A stretch of DNA of 64,000 bases from Aurantiacibacter atlanticus. GTDB taxonomy: Bacteria > Pseudomonadota > Alphaproteobacteria > Sphingomonadales > Sphingomonadaceae. Below, in pieces: positions 53,919 through 63,175 of this stretch. The DNA is taken from contig NZ_CP011310.1 of assembly GCF_001077815.2 (NCBI RefSeq), positions 930,001-994,000 on the forward strand, given 5' to 3'. Within the stretch, counting starts at the first letter, position 1; each line of letters starts with the position of its first letter. The notes beneath the pieces are model-generated. The model saw only the letters and a program-made list of their open reading frames with translations. It made no database searches and was not told where the DNA came from. Made by a program: the position numbers and the translations under genes.

Positions 53919-54506
53919 ATGCCCGCAATGACTGTGAACGGACGGCCGGTGCAGTTCGACATGGATCCCGAAACCCCGCTGCTCCATGCGTTGCGCGATG
54001 CGTCGAATTTGACCGGCACCAAATATGGCTGCGGAGTTGGCGATTGTGGCGCATGCATGGTGCTGGTGGACGGGGAGGCGCTGCGTTCGTGCCTTGTCAC
54101 CATTGCAGAGGCGGAAGGTCGCTTCGTCACCACGATCGAAGGATTGAGCCCGGATCGTTCACACCCGGTCCAACAGGCGTTGGTGGCGGAGCAGGCGATC
54201 CAATGCGGTTTCTGCACGCCGGGTATCGCGATTGCCGCCGCTGCGCTGATCCGGCGCAACCCCGATCCCAGCGAACAGGATATCCGTGAGGCGGTGCCAA
54301 ACCTGTGCCGTTGCGGCGTCTATCCGCGGCTGGTGGAGGCAATCCAGCGTGCCGGACGCGTTACGCGACGGCGAGAAACTATTAGCGCCGCGCCTGTACC
54401 GGGTATTGACCCGGCAGACGCGGCGCAATCCGTTCCCGCGATGCGGGGGCCGGAGGGGATGGGAGGAGATGACCCCTCCAGCGCTACGGAGACTTCAGAA
54501 CCTTAA
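53919..54506 (+). CDS. [2Fe-2S] subunit of a xanthine-oxidase-family dehydrogenase, orphan
   Basis: A 195-residue iron-sulfur subunit. The plant-ferredoxin cluster has YGCGVGDCGACMVLVDG plus a later Cys in LRSCLV, and the helical second cluster has QCGFCTPGIAIAA and NLCRCGVYPRLVEAI. These match IorA/CoxS-type subunits that pass electrons from a molybdopterin subunit. The ~45-residue tail is unusual. No large molybdenum-binding subunit follows; instead a convergent receptor gene overlaps its 3' end by 12 bases. The large subunit may be encoded elsewhere or lost. An in-frame ATG at 53,928 is a possible start. Confidence 0.85.
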   Translation: MPAMTVNGRPVQFDMDPETPLLHALRDASNLTGTKYGCGVGDCGACMVLVDGEALRSCLVTIAEAEGRFVTTIEGLSPDRSHPVQQALVAEQAIQCGFCTPGIAIAAAALIRRNPDPSEQDIREAVPNLCRCGVYPRLVEAIQRAGRVTRRRETISAAPVPGIDPADAAQSVPAMRGPEGMGGDDPSSATETSEP

Positions 54507-56591
54507 CCGCGCGCCCAGTGAAGCACTGAGCGGGGAGCCGGGCTGAATGTTATTATCCCCATGGGCAGAGGCGTAGTAATCCTCGTCTAGCAAGTTCTCG
54601 ACGTTCAGTTGCAGCGAAAGCTGGTCTGTCGCTTCAAAGAAGATTGCAGCATCCACGCGTGTATGCGCGGGCAGGACAACGGCGTTGCTATTGCTGGCAA
54701 ATTGATCGGAAAGATGGACAAGCCCGCCGCCAAAACCAAGGCGTTCCGTCACATCATAACGCGCCCAGGCAGTGATCTGGTGTTCCGGCACCTGCTGGAG
54801 CACGGTGCCGATATCGCTGACATCGGCACTTTCGGAAATCTCACCGTCGAGATAGCTGTATCCAAGGCTGACAGAAAGACCTTCCACCGGTTCACCCACA
54901 AGACCCAGTTCGAACCCTTCGACTGTGCTTTCACCTGCCAGCGTTGTCAGCAAGGTGACAGGATCAACCGATGGCGTGTTGGATCGGGTCAGGCGGAAGA
55001 TCGCGCCGGTCAGCAGCAGATCGCGATGCGGAGCCCATTTGACGCCCAGTTCAATATTTTCAAACAATTCAGGTTCCAGCGCCTCATCCTGCTGACTGAG
55101 CACGGTGAATTGATTGCCGGCAGAAGGCAGGAAAGTTTCGGCATAGCTGGCATAGACTGACAGGTTTTCCTGCGGCTTCACGATAAGGCCAAAGCGCGGA
55201 GACACGCGATCATCCACCCGCGCGCCATCGAAGTTGGCGACTAGATCGGTGGTTTCAAGATCGAAGCGATCATAGCGAAGTCCGCCAACCAATTGCACGA
55301 TGCCAAGGTCCAGCTGTTCCTGCGCATAGGCAGAGAAGGTCGACAATTCTGATGTGCTGGCACGCTGCGGCTCAAGAGTGAAGGCGGGCACGGTGATGGT
55401 ATCCTCCAGCGCCACGGTGACGCTGGTGTCCACTCCACTGTTGAATAGAGCCCGATCGCGAACCGAATCGGTGTCGGAGGAGGTGAACTCGGCGCCAAGC
55501 AGCACGGTGTGGCCGATGGCTCCGGTGTCGAACTGGCCGACGAGATTGACCTGGCCGATTAGGTTCTGCCTGTCAGTGCCGCTTTGATATCCCGCAAGAT
55601 TGACCATGGTGGCCACGCCGCCAGTGGGGACGATATTGCTGTAAAACTTTCCATAATCGGCAAATTGCAGGCTGGCGTTCAGATTCCAGCTATCGCTGAA
55701 AGAATGGTCTAGCCGCGTCCGCGCGATATGTACTTCGACGTCGCTGAAATTGTAATCGGGATCGCCAAATAAGGTCTGGTCATATCCGGTCAGCGGCAGG
55801 CCATTCAGGCTTGGCACGCCGCGGTCGACGACCCTTTCGTCATCATCATAGGTATAGCTGGCGGTAAGCTGCGTATCGGGGCCAAGCTTGGCAGTCATCG
55901 TGGGGGTGATGCCAAAGAAGCGACCATCGTAGAAATCGCGATCATTGGCAAATTCTTCGTAAGTGCCATTGATGCGGAATGCGACCGTGTCATTGGCAGG
56001 AAGGTTTGCGTCCGCGTTCAACGCGAAGGCGCCAAAGCTGTCTACCTGCGCGGCAAGGCCATATTCGGCCATATCGAAATCGGCGGTTTTGCTGACCCGA
56101 TTAATCGCACCGCCACCTGCGCCTCGACCGAAAATCAGCGCATTGGCGCCCTTTAGGATTTCCACCCGCTCGACATTATAGAGCGAGCGATAATATTGCG
56201 CGTCATCGCGCAAGCCATCGAGATAAAAGTCGGCAGTGGTTTCCTGACCGCGAATGAAGACTTCGTCGCGGTGGCCTTCACCGGTTTCCAGCGTCACTCC
56301 GGGAACGTATCGCAACGCTTCGCCAAGCTGGGTTACGCCCTGATCTTCCATCTGGTCTGCAGTGATCACTGTCATGGCCTGGGGAACGTCGATTATGGGC
56401 GTCGGCGTCCGGGTTGCAGAGCTGCCGTCATCGATGACATAGCCGTCTCTTTCGCCCGTCACTACGATATCGCCTGGCAAATATTTGCGCTGCGGATCAT
56501 CTTCTGCATGCACGGCGACAGCAGGCATAGCGACAAAGCTGAGAACGGTGGCGCTGCCCAGAAGGGCGATACGGATGGCGGTGGTGCGAAT
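54495..56591 (-). CDS. Catecholate-type siderophore TonB receptor (unusual ATT start proposed)
   Basis: A TonB receptor of ~698 residues: signal peptide ending VAVHA, plug motifs VPQAMTVITADQMEDQGVTQLGEALRYVPGVT and VERVEILKGANALIFGRGAGGGAINRVSK, and a barrel ending SLGARLRF, typical of Fiu/FhuE-like siderophore receptors. No ATG, GTG or suitable TTG exists near the N-terminus. The TTG at 56,645 would encode the duplicated operator region. An ATT at 56,591, eight bases after GAAGGA, gives a normal signal peptide and is proposed. A Fur-like box precedes it. Confidence 0.82.
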   Translation of the reverse strand: MRTTAIRIALLGSATVLSFVAMPAVAVHAEDDPQRKYLPGDIVVTGERDGYVIDDGSSATRTPTPIIDVPQAMTVITADQMEDQGVTQLGEALRYVPGVTLETGEGHRDEVFIRGQETTADFYLDGLRDDAQYYRSLYNVERVEILKGANALIFGRGAGGGAINRVSKTADFDMAEYGLAAQVDSFGAFALNADANLPANDTVAFRINGTYEEFANDRDFYDGRFFGITPTMTAKLGPDTQLTASYTYDDDERVVDRGVPSLNGLPLTGYDQTLFGDPDYNFSDVEVHIARTRLDHSFSDSWNLNASLQFADYGKFYSNIVPTGGVATMVNLAGYQSGTDRQNLIGQVNLVGQFDTGAIGHTVLLGAEFTSSDTDSVRDRALFNSGVDTSVTVALEDTITVPAFTLEPQRASTSELSTFSAYAQEQLDLGIVQLVGGLRYDRFDLETTDLVANFDGARVDDRVSPRFGLIVKPQENLSVYASYAETFLPSAGNQFTVLSQQDEALEPELFENIELGVKWAPHRDLLLTGAIFRLTRSNTPSVDPVTLLTTLAGESTVEGFELGLVGEPVEGLSVSLGYSYLDGEISESADVSDIGTVLQQVPEHQITAWARYDVTERLGFGGGLVHLSDQFASNSNAVVLPAHTRVDAAIFFEATDQLSLQLNVENLLDEDYYASAHGDNNIQPGSPLSASLGARLRF

Positions 56592-56625
56592 GGGAATTTC
56601 CTTCGTAAGCCTGATTGTCGAATCG

Positions 56626-56668
56626 CTATTGCGAGTGATTTGCAACGCGCTCTCTATTGCGAGTGATT
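56626..56668 (-). repeat. 15-bp direct repeat in the siderophore receptor leader
   Basis: CTATTGCGAGTGATT occurs at 56,626-56,640 and 56,654-56,668 (as read on the plus strand), 28 bases apart. The second copy overlaps the Fur-like box. Confidence 0.8.
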
Positions 56669-56678
56669 ATCATTGACA
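56662..56678 (-). promoter_or_regulatory. Fur-type iron box
   Basis: On the minus strand TGTCAATGATAATCACT contains AATGATAATCA, close to the Fur box core (GATAATGATAATCATTATC). It lies about 70-90 bases before the proposed receptor start, as expected for iron repression. Confidence 0.65.
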
Positions 56679-56783
56679 ACAGTCAATCTTGGCTTGGCGT
56701 GGAAATAGTTGCGCGCTAGGCCGCGCGTGTATCCAATCAGGCACAGTAGCCTGGTCGGACGGGATTGAATTGAAGGAGTGCAT

Positions 56784-57128
56784 ATGAAGGCGACTATCTG
56801 GCACAATCCGAAATGCGGCACATCGCGCAATACGCTTGCCATTCTGAACGAGCGCGATGGGGTAGAAGTCGAGGTGATCGAATATCTCAAGAGCCCGCCA
56901 TCGCGCGAAAAGCTCGCGCAGCTTTTTAAAGATGCAGGAATGGGTCCCGCCGAAGGGCTTCGTATGCGCGGCACCGATGCAGCGGAGCGCGGTCTGGATA
57001 CTGCGGATGGCGACACGGTGCTTGACGCGATGATCGCCGAACCGATCCTGATTGAGCGACCACTCGTTGAAACGCAAAAGGGTGTCCGGCTGTGCCGTCC
57101 AAAGGAAAAAGTTGAGGACATTCTCTGA
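56784..57128 (+). CDS. arsC: ArsC-family arsenate reductase (glutaredoxin type)
   Basis: A 114-residue thioredoxin-fold protein with the ArsC signature WHNPKCGTSRNTLAIL (catalytic Cys near residue 11) and the C-terminal ILIERPLVETQKGVRLCRP. These enzymes reduce arsenate with glutathione/glutaredoxin; some close relatives (YfgD-like) have other roles. The ATG follows GGAG. No other ars genes are adjacent, so arsenic resistance is not certain. Confidence 0.85.
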   Translation: MKATIWHNPKCGTSRNTLAILNERDGVEVEVIEYLKSPPSREKLAQLFKDAGMGPAEGLRMRGTDAAERGLDTADGDTVLDAMIAEPILIERPLVETQKGVRLCRPKEKVEDIL

Positions 57129-57238
57129 TGATTTGGGGTGTTGCTGCACCCGATTGAGACCCAGTTGGGCCTTGCAATGGCCATTATGGGATGCGACCCC
57201 GAAAGGGATCATCGAATAAAACAAGGCAAGATCACACG

Positions 57239-57892
57239 ATGAATGGTAATGAACTGGCCCGCGAGCGCCGCACCGGCCTGCGCCGGAAGATCATGCAGGC
57301 ATTCGGACCGGCAGGGGTTTTCTTTCGCGGTTTCCTCGAACAGCCGCGCATGGTGGGTTCGATCATCCCGTCGTCGCGCGTAACGATTGATGCGATGCTG
57401 GCACCTGTCGACTGGAACCGCTGCAAATTGTTCGTCGAATATGGACCGGGGGTGGGCACTTTCTGCCAGCCCGTGCTTGATCGCCTTCCGCGCGACGGTG
57501 AACTACTGGTGATCGATACTAACCCGCTTTTCATCGATTATCTCAAGCGCACCATCCGTGACAGTCGCTTTCACGCCGTGCTCGGATCGGCGCAGGACGT
57601 TGAAGAAATCGTGCGGTCAATTGGTCACGAACAGGCCGATTTCGTGCTTTCCGGCTTGCCATTCTCTACTCTGCCCGAAGGGGTCGGGACGGATATCGCC
57701 GCTTCGACTTTCCGCGTCATCCGCGAGGGCGGTGCATTCCTGACCTATCAGTTCATGGCAGCTGCCCGTGATTTGACGGCGCAATATTTCCCCCGTGTGG
57801 AAACAGGATATGTCTGGCGCAATATACCGCCTTGTGTGCTGGCATGGGGCTGGAAGGACAAGGTCTCAGAGGCGGCCATACCAGCTGAATAG
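57239..57892 (+). CDS. Phospholipid N-methyltransferase-like protein (PmtA family)
   Basis: A 217-residue SAM-dependent methyltransferase. The cofactor site is LFVEYGPGVGTFCQPVL (about residues 62-78), followed by LLVIDTNPLFIDYLKR and VLSGLPFSTLPEGVG. This matches PmtA-type enzymes that convert phosphatidylethanolamine toward phosphatidylcholine, and related rRNA-dimethylase-like proteins. The conserved N-terminal FFRGFLEQPRMVGSIIPSS segment supports the family. Confidence 0.8.
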   Translation: MNGNELARERRTGLRRKIMQAFGPAGVFFRGFLEQPRMVGSIIPSSRVTIDAMLAPVDWNRCKLFVEYGPGVGTFCQPVLDRLPRDGELLVIDTNPLFIDYLKRTIRDSRFHAVLGSAQDVEEIVRSIGHEQADFVLSGLPFSTLPEGVGTDIAASTFRVIREGGAFLTYQFMAAARDLTAQYFPRVETGYVWRNIPPCVLAWGWKDKVSEAAIPAE

Positions 57893-57913
57893 CGCGATGT
57901 TCAGCGCGTCTTC

Positions 57914-58747
57914 TTACTCGAACGTTGCCCTTGCAGTCACACCCGACCCGCCCGAAAGCTGTTGGTGCACAGAAGCTAGCACGGCAAGCATGATGGAGGT
58001 GACCACCATGGTAATCAGTGCGCCGCCAATTGCACTTGCAAACAACCCCAATTCTTCGCCCATGATCGAAAATAGCGCGAGGAACATACTGGCAACGATA
58101 GAGAGCACCATAAAGACCACGATCAGCATCAGATAAAAGGCGAAAAGCCGCAGCGAATTACCTTTGGTAAGCTGCCACGATCTTTGCAAGGCGCTAATCG
58201 GACTGAACCGGCCCTCAATCCCGATCACGGGCGAAAGTAGCGAAAACTTCACATAGATATAGACTGCGAAAACCATCCCGGCCAGGCCCAGGAGCGCAGC
58301 AACTGCGGGCGCTATAAGTGCGCCGATACCAACCAGCACGCCCACCACGATTACCATGAGTAAAGTCGCCAGCAACTGGCACGCAATATAGGGCAGCAGC
58401 GCCTTGACACCAAAACTCAACGCCTGACCCACGGTTGGGCGAGAACTGTCTCTGAGCAGCGCCAAGAGGCCAAGCATGCCAATGGCCTGAACAACGGCCA
58501 GCAAGGCAAAAACCCACCAGACGCTGGACCAATAGACTGTCAACACTTCTACCAGCGCGTCCATGTCGGGCTGGCCGCCCGCAGCCGTCATCGCCTCCAG
58601 CTCGGTCGGCTGCGGTATGGTGAGCGAGGCAATGGCATTGGGCAGGAAGAAAAATACCGCCGCAACGATCAGGACAACGTCCTTATTGGCCGAAAGCAAT
58701 GCTACTGCATCGTTCCAGGCCTTGCCCATATCCAGCTTGATCGCCAT
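57914..58747 (-). CDS. Multi-pass membrane protein, GPDPase-membrane-domain-like
   Basis: A 277-residue integral membrane protein with about six hydrophobic segments; LIVAAVFFFLPNAIASL is the first. The region AVYIYVKFSLLSPVIGIEGRFSPISALQRSWQLTKGN resembles the amphipathic helix of GPDPase-membrane/DUF975-type proteins. The ATG at 58,747 follows AGAGGTAGG. Biochemical function is unknown. It is divergent from lipB. Confidence 0.65.
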   Translation of the reverse strand: MAIKLDMGKAWNDAVALLSANKDVVLIVAAVFFFLPNAIASLTIPQPTELEAMTAAGGQPDMDALVEVLTVYWSSVWWVFALLAVVQAIGMLGLLALLRDSSRPTVGQALSFGVKALLPYIACQLLATLLMVIVVGVLVGIGALIAPAVAALLGLAGMVFAVYIYVKFSLLSPVIGIEGRFSPISALQRSWQLTKGNSLRLFAFYLMLIVVFMVLSIVASMFLALFSIMGEELGLFASAIGGALITMVVTSIMLAVLASVHQQLSGGSGVTARATFE

Positions 58748-58820
58748 GCCTACCTCTGATGAAATTCGTGAAATGCCCTGATAAGCCGGGGATACCCTGA
58801 TAAGCAACCGCCGTAGTTCC

Positions 58821-59519
58821 ATGACCGACATGATTTCCCGCGCCTCCAAAGGGCATGATCTGCCCGCCAGCATCGAATGGCGCCGTTCCGACGGCCAAAT
58901 TCTCTATCGCGCTGCGATGGAGGAACAGGAATCGCGCAATGCCGCCATCGCTGCAGAGGAGGCAGGGGAACTCGTCTGGATGCTGGAGCATCCGCCGGTA
59001 TATACAGCCGGCACCAGCGCCGATGTTGCAGAATTGGTCGATCCGCGTTTTGACGTGGTCCAGACGGGGCGCGGCGGTCGCTACACCTATCATGGTCCCG
59101 GCCAGCGCGTGACATATGTGTTGCTGGATCTGTCGCGCCGGCAAAAGGATTTGCGCAATTTCGTCCATGCGCTGGAAAATTGGGTCATCGCTACTCTGGC
59201 CGATTTTGGCGTCACCGCCTTCGCCATTTCTGACCGCATCGGCATCTGGACCCACGATGTGACAGGAGCAGAAGCCAAGATTGGCGCCATCGGCGTGCGG
59301 GTCAGGCGCTGGGTCACGATGCACGGATTCGCGGTGAACCTATCGCCTGACCTCTCACATTTTGGCGGCATCGTGCCCTGCGGCATTGCCGATTACGGCG
59401 TCACCAGTCTTGAAGCCCTGGGAATTGCAGTTTCGGCAGATGAATGGGATAGGGCATTGCTTGCGCGTGCGGAGCAATTTCTCGCCGCTCTGGAACGCCC
59501 AGGAAGGACGACAATATGA
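58821..59519 (+). CDS. lipB: Octanoyl-[acyl-carrier-protein] transferase LipB
   Basis: A 232-residue enzyme of usual LipB length. It has [25 protein letters not shown], Lys153 in [13 protein letters not shown] and Cys187 in GGIVPCGI, the catalytic pair. It moves octanoyl from ACP to lipoyl domains in lipoic acid synthesis. Its stop overlaps a lipoprotein gene by four bases. Confidence 0.94.
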   Translation: MTDMISRASKGHDLPASIEWRRSDGQILYRAAMEEQESRNAAIAAEEAGELVWMLEHPPVYTAGTSADVAELVDPRFDVVQTGRGGRYTYHGPGQRVTYVLLDLSRRQKDLRNFVHALENWVIATLADFGVTAFAISDRIGIWTHDVTGAEAKIGAIGVRVRRWVTMHGFAVNLSPDLSHFGGIVPCGIADYGVTSLEALGIAVSADEWDRALLARAEQFLAALERPGRTTI

Positions 59520-59794
59520 GCATTCGTTTCGTAGCGCTGTGCGCCGTTCCGCTGATCGGTCTTCTGGCTGCATGCTCTGATGATGCCCCCGATCCCGCCG
59601 ACGGCACCGGGGGCGAGGCACCTGGCGAAGTCCTTGAAGGTTCAATCAGTGATGCGATGCTGCCGCTTGATGAACTGCGTTCGCAGGCCCCTCTTGAAGT
59701 GTCCGAAGAAGCCGATGGGGAGCCATCTGGCAGTTCAGAAATGCCCGACAATTCCGACGGGGATGACAGCCAAGGCGATCCCGCCGACAGCTAG
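59516..59794 (+). CDS. Small acidic lipoprotein, lipB-coupled
   Basis: A 92-residue protein. Its signal peptide ends in the lipobox LAAC; the mature part is Asp/Glu/Pro/Gly/Ser-rich and probably unstructured. The ATG overlaps the lipB stop by four bases, so it is co-translated. No known family; its role is unknown. Its composition resembles the lipoprotein at 47,842, but the sequences do not align over any length. Confidence 0.7.
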   Translation: MSIRFVALCAVPLIGLLAACSDDAPDPADGTGGEAPGEVLEGSISDAMLPLDELRSQAPLEVSEEADGEPSGSSEMPDNSDGDDSQGDPADS

Positions 59795-59852
59795 CGCGCC
59801 TCTTCTCCCGCCTCATCAAGCAATTTTGGCGCCTGCGCGCTAATGCTGGCGG

Positions 59853-60740
59853 ATGGATCAGATAGGCTCAGCGATTCGTAGCCGCGCGCTGCCTATGTTG
59901 GCCCTGCTGGGCGGCAATATCGCGTTGGCGCTGGGGCCGTGGTTGGTGCGGCTGGCCGATACAGGGCCAGTTTCGGTCGGTTTCTGGAGGCTTGCCCTGG
60001 CTTTGCCTTTCCTTGCGCTCATCGCGCGGGCGAATTCCCAGCGCCTTGTTGGTATCAGCCGTCGCACTGCGGCGTTGGTCCTGTTGGGCGGCGTGTTCTT
60101 CGGACTGGACATTGCAAGTTGGCACATCGGCATTGGTGAAACGCGACTGGCGAATGCGACCTTGTTTGGCAATTCAGGCAGCATCATCCTGATGATCTGG
60201 ACATTCATTGTCCTGCGCCGCCTGCCGCAAGGGCGCGAGTGGCCTGCCATCGTGGCGGCGCTGGCAGGGGCTGCGATACTGCTGGCGCGGTCCATGGAAA
60301 TTTCGCAGACCAATTTCGTGGGCGATTTTTTCTGCCTGATCGCCGGGTTGCTTTATGCCGGATATCTGCTGCTGTTGCAGGATGCCCGCAAGGAATTGGG
60401 CGGCTGGGCCCTGCTGACCCTGGCTGGTCTGGCAAGCACGCCAATCCTGCTGATGACCGCGCTGACGCTGGGAGAACCTTTCTGGCCGACTGACTGGACC
60501 CCGGTGGTGATCCTGGCGCTATCAAGCCAGATCATGGGACAGGGGCTTCTGGTTTATGCGCTGCGCCATTTTACGCCTCTGATCATTGGCATTGCCCTGC
60601 TGACCCAGCCAGCGGTTGCAGCATTGGTGGGCTGGCTGGCCTTCGATGAAGTGCTGGTGCCGATGGATTACGCGGGCATCGTTCTTGTGGGTAGCGCGCT
60701 GGTGCTTGCCAAGGCGGCATCACCGCGTGTGCGGGCATAG
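59853..60740 (+). CDS. EamA/DMT-family transporter
   Basis: A 295-residue membrane protein with ten hydrophobic segments in two EamA repeats: the first starts LPMLALLGGNIALALGPWLVR and the second near VGDFFCLIAGLLYAGYLLLL. It ends with LVGSALVLAKAA, typical of these metabolite exporters. The substrate is unknown. Confidence 0.85.
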   Translation: MDQIGSAIRSRALPMLALLGGNIALALGPWLVRLADTGPVSVGFWRLALALPFLALIARANSQRLVGISRRTAALVLLGGVFFGLDIASWHIGIGETRLANATLFGNSGSIILMIWTFIVLRRLPQGREWPAIVAALAGAAILLARSMEISQTNFVGDFFCLIAGLLYAGYLLLLQDARKELGGWALLTLAGLASTPILLMTALTLGEPFWPTDWTPVVILALSSQIMGQGLLVYALRHFTPLIIGIALLTQPAVAALVGWLAFDEVLVPMDYAGIVLVGSALVLAKAASPRVRA

Positions 60741-60747
60741 CAGGCCC

Positions 60748-62085
60748 TTATCCCATCGCCGTAAAATGCTTCAGAAACTTGCTATAACGGTACTCTACCA
60801 TATCGAGATCAGGGCCTGACAAGGCAAGGCGCGCTTGCGAGATGAGCTGGACGCCGTGTTTATGTACCAATGCCCGGCGCTGGGGATGCTGAATAGGCAC
60901 TGCGGCATTTTCCAGCACCTCCAGCATTATTTGAGTCGCGCTGACGCTGGTGGCCACGCCGCTGCGGATCGAACCAAAGCCGCGATTGGTGAAATGTTCA
61001 AAATCATCGGGACGCGGGATCACGGGGCAATCATCGGAATCGTCTCCGCAGATATCCTTATGCAGATCGCGCCGGCCGATTTCGGCTGTCGCGGCGCCCA
61101 GCCAGTGAAGTGCGGTAATTGCAGTGAAGGGATCGTTGATGCCGGGGGATAGCGCGCGCAGGCCTATTTCGACCAGTTCATCCATCAGGAATTGCGGATC
61201 CTGCTCGGGCGTGCGCGTCGGGCCGAGGGTGAAGCATTTCAGGAGATCTGCTTTCACCCCCTCCACGCCATCATCTCCATCAAATCCTGTCACTTTTACC
61301 AATGGCAGGTCGCGATGGACGAAATCCCCTGTTCGCACTATCAGCGAAATGGTTATCTCATGTGTGCGGGCACATTCGACAAGCTCCGTGAAATCGATCA
61401 ACTGAACATAGCCAGTGCCCTGAGCTGTCACTTCTTCGCCGGCTTCCGACTCCCTTGCATCGCGCAGGTCATTTTCGATCGGATATGTCGTCCTGATAGA
61501 TTCAAGCAGCCGCGATCCGATCCCTTCCAACACCTTGTTGATGCGGATGGAGGACGGGATGTGGTTGAGGAAGAATACCAGCACCACAACGCAAAGGCCC
61601 AACATCGCATAGGCAACCAATAGTGATAATTGCGGCACAAAGCCAGGTAGGGCGGTTGCAGCAGCATCGGCTGCGGAAGAGGCGGATTCGTCCTCTGCCC
61701 TTACGCTGCGCAACACGATCAGCGCATAAACGAAACTGGCGATAAAGGTCGCCAGCGAAAGCTGATTCCCGCGATCTTCCATGAAATTGGTCAGCAGGCG
61801 TGGGCCGTAATTGCCGCTGGCATAGGCAACGGCGGCAATGGTGATCGAAAACACCGTAGCCGCCACCCCGATCATGGAGCCCGCCATTACGGTGAGCATA
61901 TCCGACGCGCCCTTGGGACGCGCGGGGATGATCCAGCTTATTTCATTCAGGAATTCGGCAAATCCTGCGCGGTCAAGATAGATCATCGTGAGCGCGAGAG
62001 CCGCAGCGAAAATGGAAAACAGCGCCGGATAGAACCAGTAATTGGCGTTAAGGCGTGCCCAAAGAAATTTGATTTCGGCTTTCAT
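60748..62085 (-). CDS. DUF2254 membrane protein
   Basis: A 445-residue protein with four N-terminal membrane segments (around residues 17-37, 60-85, 108-128 and 152-175) and a long cytoplasmic C-terminal domain rich in DPFTAITALHWLGAA-type residues. The LTVMAGSMIGVAATVFSITIAAVAYASGNYGPRLL segment is characteristic of DUF2254. Biochemical role unknown. Its 3' end faces the EamA gene with seven bases between. Confidence 0.88.
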   Translation of the reverse strand: MKAEIKFLWARLNANYWFYPALFSIFAAALALTMIYLDRAGFAEFLNEISWIIPARPKGASDMLTVMAGSMIGVAATVFSITIAAVAYASGNYGPRLLTNFMEDRGNQLSLATFIASFVYALIVLRSVRAEDESASSAADAAATALPGFVPQLSLLVAYAMLGLCVVVLVFFLNHIPSSIRINKVLEGIGSRLLESIRTTYPIENDLRDARESEAGEEVTAQGTGYVQLIDFTELVECARTHEITISLIVRTGDFVHRDLPLVKVTGFDGDDGVEGVKADLLKCFTLGPTRTPEQDPQFLMDELVEIGLRALSPGINDPFTAITALHWLGAATAEIGRRDLHKDICGDDSDDCPVIPRPDDFEHFTNRGFGSIRSGVATSVSATQIMLEVLENAAVPIQHPQRRALVHKHGVQLISQARLALSGPDLDMVEYRYSKFLKHFTAMG

Positions 62086-62118
62086 GCAGCCCCAACATCA
62101 TAGGCAATCAAATGCGGC

Positions 62119-63114
62119 TCAATCGCCATCAGGATCGCCAAGATCACCCTTGCCAATAGTGCCGCTGGCCATTTCCAGCATCTTGTCGAGGCTGGCCTTG
62201 GCTTTCAGCCGCAATCCTTCCTCTATCTCGATACGCGGTTCGAGGTCACGCAGGCACAGGTAAAGCTTTTCAAGATTGTTGAGCGCCATATACGGGCAGA
62301 TATTGCAATTGCAGTTGCCGTCCGCCCCCGGTGCGCCGAGGAAGGTTTTTTCGGGCAGCGCCTTTTCCATCTGATGGATGATATGCGGCTCTGTCGCTAC
62401 GATCAGCGTGTCGCCGGGGAAGGTCTTGGCATATTGCAGGATGGAGCTGGTCGAACCTACGTGATCGGCATGGTCAATGATATGCGGCGGACATTCAGGA
62501 TGCGCTGCGATGGGCGCATCGGGATGCTGCGCCTTCAGTTTCAGTAATTCCTTTTCGCTGAAAGCTTCGTGTACAATGCACACGCCCGGCCATAACAGCA
62601 TGTCGCGATCAAACTTGCGGTTGAGAAAGCCGCCCAGATGGCGGTCCGGACCGAAGATGATCGGCTGGTCCTCAGGGATTTGTGAGAGGATTGTTTCGGC
62701 ACTGGAACTGGTGACGATCACGTCCGACAGTGCCTTCACTTCTGTCGAACAATTGATGTACGTCAGCGCGATATGATCGGGATGTTTTTCGCGAAAGGCG
62801 CGGAATTTGTCGGGCGGGCAACTGTCTTCAAGACTGCACCCTGCATCCATATCTGGCAGAACCACGATTTTTTCGGGGCTGAGAATCTTGGCGGTATCGG
62901 CCATGAATTTCACCCCGCAAAAGGCGATCACATCGGCATCGGTTTCCGCTGCCTTGCGCGATAATTCCAGCGAATCCCCGACAAAATCGGCAAGATCCTG
63001 CAATTCGGGTTTCTGGTAGTAATGAGCCAGGATCACGGCGTTGCGTTCCTTGCGCAGACGGTCAATTTCTGCACGCAGATCTAGTCCTGCAAGGCTGGTG
63101 GGCTGGTCGGTCAT
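62119..63114 (-). CDS. nadA: Quinolinate synthase NadA
   Basis: A 331-residue iron-sulfur enzyme. The three cluster cysteines fall in DMDAGCSLEDSCP, AHPECPPHI and NCNICPYMALN. It condenses iminoaspartate with dihydroxyacetone phosphate to quinolinate, the first dedicated step of NAD synthesis. nadB and nadC are not adjacent. The gene has normal length. Confidence 0.96.
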   Translation of the reverse strand: MTDQPTSLAGLDLRAEIDRLRKERNAVILAHYYQKPELQDLADFVGDSLELSRKAAETDADVIAFCGVKFMADTAKILSPEKIVVLPDMDAGCSLEDSCPPDKFRAFREKHPDHIALTYINCSTEVKALSDVIVTSSSAETILSQIPEDQPIIFGPDRHLGGFLNRKFDRDMLLWPGVCIVHEAFSEKELLKLKAQHPDAPIAAHPECPPHIIDHADHVGSTSSILQYAKTFPGDTLIVATEPHIIHQMEKALPEKTFLGAPGADGNCNCNICPYMALNNLEKLYLCLRDLEPRIEIEEGLRLKAKASLDKMLEMASGTIGKGDLGDPDGD

Positions 63115-63175
63115 GCTGATTTTCCTGTCGAATACATTATCTGCTTATAGCCGCAGTTGCGCGGCTGGCGAGGGC

